Both the position numbers and the translations under genes were made by a program. This document shows, piece by piece, positions 7,720 through 15,714 of a stretch of DNA of 64,000 nucleotides. The notes beneath the pieces were generated by a model that searched no databases, was not told the DNA's origin, and was given only the letters and a program-made list of their open reading frames with translations. Source of the DNA: Solwaraspora sp. WMMD406 (lineage in GTDB: Bacteria > Actinomycetota > Actinomycetes > Mycobacteriales > Micromonosporaceae); assembly GCF_029626025.1 (NCBI RefSeq), contig NZ_JARUBF010000001.1:4868001-4932000 (forward strand). Reading direction: 5' to 3'. Position 1 is the stretch's first letter. Each line of letters opens with the position of its first letter.

Positions 7720-10236
7720 ATGACGCAGACCGCCCCGACCCTGACCGACCTGCTACCGCGCGACGCCGACCCGGACGCCGTCTACGAGAGGTTCGCCGAG
7801 TGGGCCGCCGGCCGGGGTCTGGAGCTGTACCCACACCAGGACGAGGCGCTCATCGAGATCGTCTCCGGGGCGAACGTCATCCTGAACACCCCGACCGGAT
7901 CAGGCAAGAGTCTGGTCGCCACCGGCGCGCACTTCGCGGCCTTGGCCGACGACCGGGTCACCTTCTACACCGCGCCGATCAAGGCGCTGGTGTCGGAGAA
8001 GTTCTTCGCGCTCTGTGAGGTCTTCGGTCCGGCCAACGTCGGCATGCTCACCGGCGACGCCAGCGTCAACGCCGACGCGCCGATCATCTGCTGTACCGCC
8101 GAGATCCTGGCCAACCTGGCGTTGCGCGACGGCGCCGACGCCGACGTCGGCCAGGTGGTGATGGACGAGTTCCACTTCTACGCCGAGCCGGACCGGGGCT
8201 GGGCCTGGCAGGTGCCGCTGATCGAGCTGCCGCAGGCCCAGTTCGTGCTGATGTCGGCCACGTTGGGCGACGTCAGCCGGTTCGTCGACGACCTGACCCG
8301 GCGTACCGGGCGGGCCACCGCCGTGGTCGCCTCCGCGCAGCGGCCGGTGCCGCTGATCTACTCGTACGCGATGACCCCGCTGCACGAGACCCTCGAGGAG
8401 CTGCTCAGCACCCATCAGGCCCCGGTGTACGTGGTCCACTTCACCCAGGCGGCGGCCCTGGAACGCGCCCAGGCGCTGATGAGCATCAACGTCTGCACCC
8501 GGGCGGAGAAGGACGCGATCGCCACGGCGATCGGCAACTTCCGGTTCACCTCCGGATTCGGGCGCACCCTGTCCCGGCTGGTCCGCCACGGCATCGGGGT
8601 GCACCACGCCGGCATGCTCCCCAAGTACCGGCGGCTCGTCGAGACCCTCGCCCAGGCGGGACTGTTGAAGGTCATCTGCGGTACGGACACCCTCGGTGTG
8701 GGGATCAACGTACCGATCCGCACGGTGCTGTTCACCGGGCTGTCCAAGTACGACGGAGTTCGTACCCGGCTGCTCAAGGCACGGGAGTTCCACCAGATCG
8801 CCGGCCGCGCCGGCCGGGCCGGATTCGACACCCTGGGCACCGTCGTGACGCAGGCCCCGGAGCACGTCATCGACAACGAGAAGGCACTGGCCAAGGCTGG
8901 TGACGACCCGAAGAAGCGCCGTAAGGTGGTGCGCAAGAAGCCACCGGAGGGGTCGATCGGCTGGGGCAAGCCGACCTTCGAGCGGCTGGTCGATGCCGAG
9001 CCGGAGCCGCTGACCTCCAGCTTCCAGGTCAGCCACGCGATGCTGCTCAACGTGATCAGCCGCCCGGGTGACGCCTTCGCGGCCATGCGTCACCTGCTGA
9101 CCGACAACCACGAGGACCGGGCGGCGCAGCGCCGGCACATCCGCCGGGCGATCGCGATCTACCGGGCGCTGCGCGCCGGCGGCGTGGTCGAGCAGCTGCC
9201 GGAGCCGGACGCCGAGGGCCGACGGGTCCGGCTCACCGTCGACCTGCAGTTGGACTTCGCACTCAACCAGCCGTTGTCGCCGTTCGCGCTGGCCTCCTTC
9301 GAGCTGCTCGACGTCGAGTCCCCGACGTACGCCCTGGACGTGTTGTCGATCATCGAGGCGACGTTGGACGATCCCCGGCAGATCCTCTCCGCGCAGCAGC
9401 ACAAGGCGCGCGGCGAGGCGGTGGCGCAGATGAAGGCCGACGGCATCGAGTACGAGGCCCGGCTCGAACTACTCGACCAGGTGACCCATCCGAAGCCGCT
9501 GGCCGAGCTGCTGGAGATGGCGTACGAGACGTACCGGCGGGGCCATCCGTGGGTGGCCGACCACGAGGTGGCGCCGAAGGCGGTCGTCCGCGACATGTAC
9601 GAGCGGGCGATGACCTTCACCGAGTACGTCAGCTTCTACGGGCTGTCCCGCTCAGAGGGTCTGGTGTTGCGGTACCTGGCAGACGCGTACCGGGCGCTGC
9701 GTCAGACGGTGCCCGACGACGCCAAGACCGAGGAGCTGATCGACCTCATCGAGTGGCTGGGTGAGCTGGTCCGCCAGGTCGACTCCAGCCTGATCGACGA
9801 ATGGGAGCGGCTGCGTAACCCGACCGACCCGGAGGCGCCGGTGGTGGCCGACGACCGACCACCGGCGGTCACCGGCAACCTGCGGGCGTTCCGGGTGCTG
9901 GTGCGCAACGCGATGTTCCGGCGGGTGGAGCTGGCGGCGTTGCGCCGCTTCGACGAACTGGGCGAGTTGGACGCCGGGTCCGGATGGGACGCCGACGCCT
10001 GGGCGGACGCGCTGGACGACTACTTCGCCGAGCACGACCAGATCGGCACCGGGCCGGACGCCCGTGGCCCGGCACTGCTGATGATCACGCAGGAGCGGGA
10101 GCGGTGGCTGGTCCGGCAGATTCTGGCGGATCCGGCCGACGATCACGACTGGGGCATCAGCGCCGAGGTCGACCTGGCGGCGTCGGACGAAGCCGGAGCG
10201 GCGGTCGTGCGGATCACCGACGTCGGTCAGATGTGA
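7720..10236 (+). CDS. DEAD/DEAH-box (Ski2-like) helicase with DUF3516 C-terminal region
   Basis: An 838-residue superfamily 2 helicase common in actinobacteria. The N-terminal half carries the ATP site TPTGSGKS (about 64-71), the Q-like HQDEAL upstream, motif II as VMDEFHFY (DEFH in place of DEAD), motif III MSATLGD and the helicase C motifs GTDTLGVGIN and QIAGRAGRAG. The basic patch after it and the remaining C-terminal 400 residues match the DUF3516 region found only with these helicases. The RNA substrate is not known; Ski2/Mtr4-like enzymes unwind RNA for decay. The ATG at 7720 gives MTQTAPTLTDLLP; an upstream start at 7666 adds 18 poorly conserved residues. Confidence 0.9.
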   Translation: MTQTAPTLTDLLPRDADPDAVYERFAEWAAGRGLELYPHQDEALIEIVSGANVILNTPTGSGKSLVATGAHFAALADDRVTFYTAPIKALVSEKFFALCEVFGPANVGMLTGDASVNADAPIICCTAEILANLALRDGADADVGQVVMDEFHFYAEPDRGWAWQVPLIELPQAQFVLMSATLGDVSRFVDDLTRRTGRATAVVASAQRPVPLIYSYAMTPLHETLEELLSTHQAPVYVVHFTQAAALERAQALMSINVCTRAEKDAIATAIGNFRFTSGFGRTLSRLVRHGIGVHHAGMLPKYRRLVETLAQAGLLKVICGTDTLGVGINVPIRTVLFTGLSKYDGVRTRLLKAREFHQIAGRAGRAGFDTLGTVVTQAPEHVIDNEKALAKAGDDPKKRRKVVRKKPPEGSIGWGKPTFERLVDAEPEPLTSSFQVSHAMLLNVISRPGDAFAAMRHLLTDNHEDRAAQRRHIRRAIAIYRALRAGGVVEQLPEPDAEGRRVRLTVDLQLDFALNQPLSPFALASFELLDVESPTYALDVLSIIEATLDDPRQILSAQQHKARGEAVAQMKADGIEYEARLELLDQVTHPKPLAELLEMAYETYRRGHPWVADHEVAPKAVVRDMYERAMTFTEYVSFYGLSRSEGLVLRYLADAYRALRQTVPDDAKTEELIDLIEWLGELVRQVDSSLIDEWERLRNPTDPEAPVVADDRPPAVTGNLRAFRVLVRNAMFRRVELAALRRFDELGELDAGSGWDADAWADALDDYFAEHDQIGTGPDARGPALLMITQERERWLVRQILADPADDHDWGISAEVDLAASDEAGAAVVRITDVGQM

Positions 10237-10266
10237 TCGGCGCGGGTTCGACCGAGATCGGCTCTT

Positions 10267-10286
10267 GATCGGCGTCAGCGCCGATC
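10267..10286. terminator. Short hairpin between convergent genes
   Basis: GATCGGCG (10267-10274) pairs with CGCCGATC (10279-10286) across a 4-nt loop. It overlaps the stop codon of the minus-strand gene and lies 30 nt after the helicase stop. Confidence 0.5.
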
Positions 10287-10748
10287 GTCGTCGGTGAGCC
10301 GCTCGTCCGGCCAGAGGCCGGCGTAGCGGAGCACCGCCCGGACCCGGTGTGCCTTGCCCGGATCCCAGCGGTCCAGGACCGCTAGCGCCTTGGTGAATGG
10401 GTCGCACAGTGCTCTCGCACCGCACGCACGGCATTCGCCGAATCGATTCGGCAGGTGGGTCGTGGCGATGTCACGCGCCCGGTTGACGACGACGTCCCCG
10501 GAGGCGGTACGGCGGATCGCGCCGATCAGTGTCACGCCGGCGGCGGGCCAGCGGAGCCGAAAGGCGCGCTCGATTCCGGCCTCGCCGGGGGACCATCGGG
10601 GTCGCGGTGTTCGGTTCGGTGCGCCGTGGTCGAGGTCGGGCCGGGACGGGGCGTCGGACTGGGGCCGCGCATCGGGCCGGCGTCGGGCAGCGGCAGATGT
10701 GTAGCGGGCCATGCGTGGTGTACCACCGATTCCGTCGTTGCGAAGCAT
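10275..10748 (-). CDS. Unrecognised protein with a Cys cluster
   Basis: A 157-residue protein that I do not recognise. The N-terminal 60 residues are Arg/Pro-rich and probably disordered. The conserved-looking part is about 65-157: a hydrophobic WPAAGVTLIGAIRR segment, then GECRACGARALC (three Cys within ten residues, a possible metal or redox site) and a helical end. It is divergent from the XRE regulator gene. The ATG at 10748 follows GAGGGGG by 4 nt; an in-frame ATG at 10712 is an alternative. Such small proteins are often neighbours of XRE/DUF397 pairs, but no function can be assigned. Confidence 0.55.
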   Translation of the reverse strand: MLRNDGIGGTPRMARYTSAAARRRPDARPQSDAPSRPDLDHGAPNRTPRPRWSPGEAGIERAFRLRWPAAGVTLIGAIRRTASGDVVVNRARDIATTHLPNRFGECRACGARALCDPFTKALAVLDRWDPGKAHRVRAVLRYAGLWPDERLTDDDRR

Positions 10749-10909
10749 TCATCCCCCTCGAATCGAACACGAGTCAGCAACCTGTCCCCTTCCACCCTGG
10801 ACTGTCGGCCACGGCAAGTGGAAGATGGGCGGCGACCCGGCGTAGTTGGTGAATGACCACACCAAGATCGGGTGCTCAACTGCGGCGTTGTGAGGGATGT
10901 GAAGGTATT

Positions 10910-11692
10910 GTGAGCGGCAGCGAGTATCTGGTAGGAGAACTGCGTAGGCTTCGGGAGATGCTCGGGCTCACGCAGGAGGCATGGGGAGACCGAGTCCACT
11001 TCTCGACGTCGCATGTCGGGTCGATAGAACGTGGCGACCGACCGGCGCTTCCGGACTACCTGGGAGCGGTCGACAAGGCATTCGGAACGGCGTTCGTGAA
11101 TTTCTATCGCGAATTCGTCGTCGGCGAGCGGGCTCCGGTGTGGTACCGCCCATTCATTGAGCACGAGAGCCGGGCAACCATGATCCGGATCTACCAACCG
11201 CTGATAGTCCCCGGGTTGCTGCAAACGGCCGCGTACGCGCGAGCGGTGCTGGCCGCACACGGGCTGCACGGGGACGAGTTGGAGACGGCGCTGACCACCC
11301 GGCTCGGTCGCCAAGAGGTGCTGAACCGTCCGCAGCCCTGTCGGCTCGTCGCCGTGCTCGACGAAAGCGCGTTGCTGCGCAGGGTCGCCGAGCCCGAGGT
11401 GATGCGAGAGCAGCTGAAGGCGGTGGCGGCGGCAGGCGAACGTCCACACATCAGTGTGCAGGTGGTGCCGGCCGACGCGGCCGCACATCCCGGGCTCGAT
11501 GGTCCGTTCGTCATCGCGACGGTGGATGGACGTTCTGTCGGCTATCTGGAAGGACACCTGCAGGGCCGCGTGGTGGAGAGTCCGGACGACACGGCCGACC
11601 TTGAACGCATCTGGGAAGGTATCCGGGACTACGCTCTACCCGGCCACCAAAGCCTGGACATGATCATGAGGACGGCTGAGACATGGATCTGA
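10910..11692 (+). CDS. XRE-family regulator with DUF5753 domain
   Basis: A 260-residue regulator of the Scr1/WhiJ-like group, which is expanded in filamentous actinomycetes and usually paired with a small DUF397 partner. The N-terminal helix-turn-helix is LREMLGLTQEAWGDRVHFSTSHVG-type (split here: LGLTQEAWGDRVHF, then STSHVGSIERGDRP), about 14-45. The DUF5753 domain follows with MIRIYQPLIVPGLLQTAAYA and ends in DMIMRTAETWI. I chose GTG at 10910 since it places the HTH at the usual distance and follows a GAAGG site; an upstream ATG at 10853 would add 19 residues. The 3' end overlaps the DUF397 gene by 10 bp, implying coupling. Confidence 0.9.
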   Translation: MSGSEYLVGELRRLREMLGLTQEAWGDRVHFSTSHVGSIERGDRPALPDYLGAVDKAFGTAFVNFYREFVVGERAPVWYRPFIEHESRATMIRIYQPLIVPGLLQTAAYARAVLAAHGLHGDELETALTTRLGRQEVLNRPQPCRLVAVLDESALLRRVAEPEVMREQLKAVAAAGERPHISVQVVPADAAAHPGLDGPFVIATVDGRSVGYLEGHLQGRVVESPDDTADLERIWEGIRDYALPGHQSLDMIMRTAETWI

Positions 11693-11895
11693 ATATTGCT
11701 CCACTTTGGCACAAGAGCAGCTATAGCGACAGCTCGTCCTGTATAGAGGTCGCCGGAAACCTGCCCGAACGAGTGCTGGTCCGCGACACCAAGGACCGCG
11801 ATGGCGGCACCCTGACCTTCGCGCCCACCGCCTGGTCGGCGTTCCTCGACCTGGCGACAACGGACCGGACGGTCAACCGGACAACCGGTCGTTAG
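11683..11895 (+). CDS. DUF397 protein, partner of the XRE regulator
   Basis: A 70-residue DUF397 protein. The family core is complete: W-x-KSSYS near the start, the single Cys in SSCIEVA, VLVRDTKDRDGGTLTF and the closing AWSAFLD. In Streptomyces, DUF397 proteins bind their adjacent XRE partner and modulate it (WhiJ-like and Scr1/Scr2 pairs, some acting as toxin-antitoxin-like modules). Here the start codon sits inside the last codons of the XRE gene, so the two are co-translated. A close relative lies at 53318-53518 in the same window. Confidence 0.9.
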   Translation: MDLNIAPLWHKSSYSDSSSCIEVAGNLPERVLVRDTKDRDGGTLTFAPTAWSAFLDLATTDRTVNRTTGR

Positions 11896-11950
11896 CAGCA
11901 CCGTGACCAGTTCGAGGATCACGTGACGGACAACCGGCCGGCCCACCGCT

Positions 11951-11990
11951 AGCCATCCGGTAACACGTGTAGCCGCCCGGTAACACGTGG
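11951..11990. repeat. Two 20-bp tandem units containing CCGGTAACACGTG
   Basis: Units at 11951-11970 and 11971-11990 differ at three positions; both read AGCC..CCGGTAACACGTG. Each contains the palindrome CACGTG. Confidence 0.8.
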
Positions 11991-12001
11991 TCGAGCATGT
12001 C

Positions 12002-12115
12002 GATCATCGCACTGGGCCCGCCCGACGACCCGTACCTCGTGGTCGTCGCGGGCAGCGGTCGGGACGGCCGCCTCGGCGGCCAGAGCGTCCGCTGGTCGGG
12101 CCCAGTGCGATGATC
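12002..12115. repeat. 19-bp inverted repeat enclosing two hairpins (branched structure)
   Basis: GATCATCGCACTGGGCCCG (12002-12020) is perfectly complementary to 12097-12115. Inside the 76-nt interior, CGACGACC (12023-12030) pairs with GGTCGTCG (12041-12048), and GGCCGCC (12066-12072) pairs with GGCGGCC (12075-12081), flanked by GGACG/CGTCC that can extend the second stem. The fold is a three-way junction. It may be a terminator for two convergent genes, a structured RNA or a small mobile hairpin element. Confidence 0.7.
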
Positions 12116-12177
12116 AGCAGAACGTACGGAAGGCGACACCGCCGCATCGTCGGTGGCGACGACGCCGTCAGTCGCCG

Positions 12178-12732
12178 TCAGTCGCGGCGTAGGCCACGGT
12201 CGAGGAAGTCGACCATCCACTCGAAGCTCTCGTCGATGTCCGCCGTCAACTGGAAGCCCTTCGACTGCTCGAGGGTGGCGAAGCCGTGCAGGGCGCTGCG
12301 CAGCGTACGCAGCGCGTGAATCCGCTCGGCCGGGGCGACCGGGTAGCCGCGCAGCACCGCCGAGAGCGACTCCAGCGCCCGTGCGCTGGACGCCCCGAAA
12401 TCGGCGTCGCGCGCCGCGCCCACGGTGGCCGCGTACCGGCCGGGGTGTTCGGTCACGTAGGAGCGGATCACCCGCGCCGCAGCGGTCAGCGCGTCGCGCC
12501 CGGCGACGCCCTGCAGGGCGTCGCGCAGCGCGTCATCCAGCTCGGTCATCGCCAGCGCCGCGATGCCCTGCTGCAGCTCGGCGAGACTGTCGACGTGTTT
12601 GTACAGCGACGGGGTGCGCACCCCGAGCCGCTGGGCGACCACGGCCATGGTCAGCGCGGCAAAGCCCTGCTCGTCGGCGACCATCGCACCGGTGGCGATC
12701 ACCGTGACCCGGTCGAGGCCGGCTCTAGGCAC
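12178..12732 (-). CDS. TetR-family transcriptional regulator
   Basis: A 184-residue TetR-type repressor. The helix-turn-helix lies near the N-terminus (about 12-50): ALTMAVVAQRLGVRTPSLYKHV, given here in two parts (ALTMAVVAQRLGV; RTPSLYKHVDSL), with the typical Y-K-H recognition helix. The helical C-terminal domain resembles the WHG/TetR_C group and would bind a small hydrophobic ligand. Its start overlaps the end of the upstream hydrolase gene by 8 bp, so both are one operon. The palindromes in front of the hydrolase are the natural autoregulatory site. The ligand is not known, but the hydrolase may be its catabolic partner. Confidence 0.9.
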   Translation of the reverse strand: MPRAGLDRVTVIATGAMVADEQGFAALTMAVVAQRLGVRTPSLYKHVDSLAELQQGIAALAMTELDDALRDALQGVAGRDALTAAARVIRSYVTEHPGRYAATVGAARDADFGASSARALESLSAVLRGYPVAPAERIHALRTLRSALHGFATLEQSKGFQLTADIDESFEWMVDFLDRGLRRD

Positions 12733-13558
12733 GAACGGCCTCGGCGACGAACGGAAGCATGAGCGCCATCAGCTGATCGGGATACTGGGTGTGCGGATAG
12801 TGTCCGGCACCGTCGATCATCGCCAGCGTACCCAGGCCTTCGGGCAGCGCCGCGACGATCGCCTCGCCTTCGGCTCGCGGGTCGGCCCAGTCGGGATCGA
12901 GCGTTCCTTCGACGACCAGTACGGGGCGGCGGACGTTGCCGAGCTGCGCACCGGCGTCGGCCGGGCTGGACTGGCCCATCTTCCGCAGCACCGTCATCCG
13001 GCCGGGCTCACGCAGGCGGGCCTCGGTCCGGGCCAGCTGCTCGGCCCAGTCGGCCGGCCGTTGCCCGGGGAAGGCGACGTCCAGGTAGCCGAGCCACTGC
13101 CGGACGCTGCCGAACATGCCCGCGCCCAGCAGCCGGGTCATGCCCTGCCGGTACCGCTTGACCCGCAGGTCACCGAGGCTGATCGACTGTTTCCGAGTGA
13201 ACGGTGCGAGCTCGACCACGGCGGTGATCAGTTCGGGCGCGGTGGCCGCTGCGATCGTGGCCGCCCCGCCGGAGATCGAGTGCCCGGCCAGGACGGCCGG
13301 ACCACCCAGGTGCCGGATCAGCGCGACCAGATCGCCGGCGATGTCGGTACGGGAGTACGACGGCCAGCCGACGCTGGACTCACCGGTACCCCGCAGGTCG
13401 GTGGCGGCGACCCGGTAGCCGGCCGCGACCAGCTGCGGGACGACGAACCGGTACGCGGAGCGGCTCTCGCCCATGCCGGGTGCGAGAACCACGAGGGGGC
13501 CGTCGCCGGTCACCTCGTAGGCGATGCGCCCGCCGTCGACGGACAGGTACGCGGTCAT
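12725..13558 (-). CDS. Alpha/beta-fold hydrolase
   Basis: A 277-residue alpha/beta hydrolase. The nucleophile elbow is GHSISGG (Ser about 98), the oxyanion strand is LVVLAPGMGESR, the acid is in VVEGTLDPDWADP and the catalytic His is in MIDGAGHYPHTQYP. This combination fits an esterase, lactonase or epoxide-hydrolase-like enzyme; the substrate is not evident. I chose the ATG at 13558, which has a GGGAGG site, over an upstream ATG at 13603 that would run into the operator-like palindromes. It is the first gene of a two-gene operon with the TetR regulator. Confidence 0.9.
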   Translation of the reverse strand: MTAYLSVDGGRIAYEVTGDGPLVVLAPGMGESRSAYRFVVPQLVAAGYRVAATDLRGTGESSVGWPSYSRTDIAGDLVALIRHLGGPAVLAGHSISGGAATIAAATAPELITAVVELAPFTRKQSISLGDLRVKRYRQGMTRLLGAGMFGSVRQWLGYLDVAFPGQRPADWAEQLARTEARLREPGRMTVLRKMGQSSPADAGAQLGNVRRPVLVVEGTLDPDWADPRAEGEAIVAALPEGLGTLAMIDGAGHYPHTQYPDQLMALMLPFVAEAVRA

Positions 13559-13571
13559 CACAGCCTCCCGT

Positions 13572-13610
13572 TTAGCTAACTTATGTAGCCTGAAAGCTAA
13601 CACCGTTAGC
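13572..13610 (-). promoter_or_regulatory. Probable TetR operator: repeated TTAGCTAAC/GCTAAC motifs
   Basis: TTAGCTAAC (13572-13580) and the palindrome GCTAAC-ACC-GTTAGC (13596-13610), with AAAGCTAAC overlapping it, lie 14-52 bp upstream of the hydrolase ATG. The region is AT-rich relative to its surroundings and should contain the promoter of the hydrolase-tetR operon. Confidence 0.55.
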
Positions 13611-13714
13611 CATCGCCGTCAACCCACCCCAGCCGACAGGAGCACACGCCAGCCCTCCCCCGCCCAACCGAACGCGCGCAGCGTGATCAAAGACTGGGCA
13701 CAGCGTCACTTCTC

Positions 13715-13736
13715 GATTAGAATGGGTGTACTAATC
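13715..13736 (+). promoter_or_regulatory. Inverted repeat GATTAG-N10-CTAATC
   Basis: A perfect 6-bp inverted repeat 27 bp upstream of the GTG at 13763. The left arm overlaps TTAGAAT, a plausible -10 region, so it could be an operator. Confidence 0.4.
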
Positions 13737-13762
13737 CGGCTCCTGACCTGGGAAGGAACGCC

Positions 13763-14446
13763 GTGATCGCACCCCCTCCTGCCACCGCTTCGAGCCCGAC
13801 CGCCACACCGACCAACCCCACCCCGGTGCCGTACGCGACCCTGCTCGGTTTCACCCGTTATGTCGGGCAGTCCGGGCCGGCGAAGGCCACCTTCGTCGGC
13901 GGGCTGCGTCGGCAGCGGGCCAGCCGCTCCGGGTTCAACCCGCACGGGCAACTGGTCAAGGCGCTCAAGGCCGACATCCGGTTCCGCACCGGCGGCAGCC
14001 ACCTGGCCGCCGTCGGCGGGCAGGTCGCCCAGCGCTGGCAGCCGCTGTACGCGACCCTTGTTCCAGGCGCCCAGCGCTACCTGGAGTCGCTGGGTGACCT
14101 GAGCCAGGTGGAGCTGGCGCAGACCCACGACGCGCTCGGCATGGTCGGCAACCTCCCCGTCAAGATCAACCCGCACTTCGGCCTGCGGTACGCCGACGGG
14201 CACGCCGAAGCGGTCCGGATCCACTTCGACGACCAGCCACCGAACCCCGACGCGTACACCGCGACCCTGCACCTGATGGCCCGGCACATGGACCAAGTGC
14301 TGCCGCACGCCGAACCCGTGCTCGTCGATCTGCGGCGCGGCACCACGTTCCGACGCCCGGACGTCACCTCCCGCCCCGACCAGGTGGAGCGCTGGCTGGC
14401 CGGCGAAGCCGCCGCCTTCACCGCGATCTGGTCCACCACCGCCTGA
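13763..14446 (+). CDS. Conserved-looking protein of unknown function
   Basis: A 227-residue soluble protein that I do not recognise. After a Pro/Thr-rich N-terminus (1-22) comes a basic stretch, GGLRRQRASRSGFNPHGQLVKALKADIRF, quoted only in part: GGLRRQRASRSGFNPHGQ. The middle has VKINPHFGLRYADG followed by alternating strands (EAVRIHFDD), and the end is helical. No signal peptide or membrane segment is present. The GTG start follows a GGAAGGA site by 5 nt. The gene is alone, flanked upstream by an inverted repeat and downstream by a hairpin. Codon use is that of its neighbours, so it is a real gene. Confidence 0.75.
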   Translation: MIAPPPATASSPTATPTNPTPVPYATLLGFTRYVGQSGPAKATFVGGLRRQRASRSGFNPHGQLVKALKADIRFRTGGSHLAAVGGQVAQRWQPLYATLVPGAQRYLESLGDLSQVELAQTHDALGMVGNLPVKINPHFGLRYADGHAEAVRIHFDDQPPNPDAYTATLHLMARHMDQVLPHAEPVLVDLRRGTTFRRPDVTSRPDQVERWLAGEAAAFTAIWSTTA

Positions 14447-14489
14447 CCCGTCCAGGCAACCATCGCCCCTTTATGCGATCACGGGTGCG

Positions 14490-14524
14490 CCGAGGGTACG
14501 CCGCCACGTGCGGCGTATCCTCGG
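14490..14524 (+). terminator. 15-bp hairpin ending 6 nt before the next start codon
   Basis: CCGAGGGTACGCCGC (14490-14504) pairs with GCGGCGTATCCTCGG (14510-14524) with one G-T position. It may end the upstream transcript, or fold in the leader of the pseudouridine synthase gene, whose GTG lies at 14531. Confidence 0.5.
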
Positions 14525-14530
14525 GCACCG

Positions 14531-15358
14531 GTGAACCTGTGGACCGAACTTCGCGCCGGTGCCGTCCTGTTCGAGGACGACACCGCCCTGGTGCTGAACA
14601 AACCCTCCGGCGTGTCGGTGATGGGCGAACGGCACGGCACCGACCTGGCCCGCCTCGCCGAGGAAGCCGGCGAGCCGGTCTTCCCGGTGCACCGCATCGA
14701 CAAGAACACCTCCGGGGCGGTCCTGTTCGCCAAAGACCTACGCCACCACGGTGACCTGACCCGGCAGTTCAACCGCCGTACCGTGGAAAAGGTGTATCTG
14801 GCCGTGGCGTCGGCCGCCGCCGACGCCGCGCCGCTGCCCGAGGTCGGCCTCGTCGACCTGCCGCTGAGCGTCGGCCGCAAGAACCGGGTCCGGGTCGCCG
14901 GCAACCGCGCCGACATCGGCTTCGACGCCGCCACCGCCCGCTGGTCGCTCCCCGTCGGGGCCGAGTTCGACCACGTGAAGACCTATCCGTCGCAGAGCCG
15001 GCTGACCGACGTCGCCGCCGGCTCCGACCGGGTCACCACCGGATCCGGTACGCCGGCAGCCGACGCCACGCACCGGCTGCTCGCCGTCGCGCCGCTCACC
15101 GGTCGACGCCACCAGATCCGGGTGCACCTGGCCTGGATCGGGCACCCGATCGTCGGTGACCCGCTGTTCGACCGGACGGCCGCCGACAATGGGTTGCGGA
15201 CACACCTGCACGCCTGGCGGCTCGGCTTCGACACCACCGACGGCAAACGGGTCGACGTGACGGCCACCCCCGACGCCGACTTCTGGCAGCCGCTGCCCAG
15301 CGGCGCACCCGATGATGCCGAGCTGGACCGGGCGTACCAGCGGGTGTCACGCGACTGA
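14531..15358 (+). CDS. RluA-family pseudouridine synthase
   Basis: A 275-residue enzyme that isomerises uridine to pseudouridine in rRNA or tRNA. The catalytic Asp lies in the family motif HRIDKNTSGAVLFAK (about 55-69). Other conserved parts are VLNKPSGVSVMG, the KVYLA strand and the C-terminal LTGRRHQIRVHLAWIGHPIVGD. No S4 domain is present at the N-terminus, and the central region carries an insert of about 40 residues before LLAVAPLTGRRHQ. It belongs to the RluA/RluC/TruC group; which nucleotide is modified cannot be read. No clear ribosome site precedes the GTG; a hairpin ends 6 nt upstream. Confidence 0.9.
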   Translation: MNLWTELRAGAVLFEDDTALVLNKPSGVSVMGERHGTDLARLAEEAGEPVFPVHRIDKNTSGAVLFAKDLRHHGDLTRQFNRRTVEKVYLAVASAAADAAPLPEVGLVDLPLSVGRKNRVRVAGNRADIGFDAATARWSLPVGAEFDHVKTYPSQSRLTDVAAGSDRVTTGSGTPAADATHRLLAVAPLTGRRHQIRVHLAWIGHPIVGDPLFDRTAADNGLRTHLHAWRLGFDTTDGKRVDVTATPDADFWQPLPSGAPDDAELDRAYQRVSRD

Positions 15359-15574
15359 GTACCCGGCGTCCACACCCATCAGCGGGATCGCGATACCTGT
15401 CCGAACGACCGCGTCACAGGCATCGGTGGTGGTGAACAGCTCCAGCAGGTCGCGGCCCGCGCAGTCGGCACCGAGGTGCTGGTCGAGGCGTGCGGGGTCG
15501 AGCAGCACGAACCCGTGAGCCTCGGGAAAGCAGCCGGTGAGGCGGACGGCCGGGAAAAGGCCATGGCGTCGACG
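15347..15574 (-). pseudogene. Possible remnant of a gene on the minus strand
   Basis: On the minus strand, 15574 to 15347 is open for 75 codons and reads like the C-terminal end of a real protein (HGFVLLDPARLDQH, then LLELFTTTDACDAVVRTGIA, ending GVDAGYSVA) with the high GC3 of the window. There is no plausible start beyond a GTG at 15508, and a stop lies just upstream. It overlaps the 3' end of the pseudouridine synthase gene by 12 nt. I do not recognise the family. It may be a decayed gene or chance. Confidence 0.3.
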
Positions 15575-15714
15575 CTACAATGATCGACAGCGCGCCGGGG
15601 ATCGCGCCGAGACTCGCCGGAAGGCTCAAAGCCACCCCAATTGTCTGGTGTGAGCGACAGACACCGCAGCTCTGAATCCGCCCGTGCGAGTCCGGGTCGC
15701 AGAGCGAGGTTCCC
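15359..15714. other. Intergenic region with a gene remnant
   Basis: Apart from the minus-strand remnant (15347-15574), this 356-bp stretch shows only a TACAAT element (15576-15581) in plus orientation, which may be a -10 box for the downstream APH-like gene. I see no other gene. Confidence 0.45.

Larger units (their letters stand above)
11896..12177. other. Structured intergenic region between convergent genes
   Basis: This 282-bp gap holds two 20-bp near-identical tandem units (11951-11990) and a large inverted-repeat structure (12002-12115). A 38-codon open frame (11998-12114) exactly spans the structure, but its start and stop are by-products of the inverted repeat, and it has no ribosome site. 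Confidence 0.6.

Noticed and set aside
7900-9402. 500-codon minus-strand frame inside the DUF3516 helicase gene
   Set aside because: Shadow of the helicase; composition is Arg/Gly/Val/Gln-rich with no recognisable domain.
11998-12114. 38-codon frame spanning the branched inverted repeat
   Set aside because: Start and stop are created by the complementary arms; no ribosome site.
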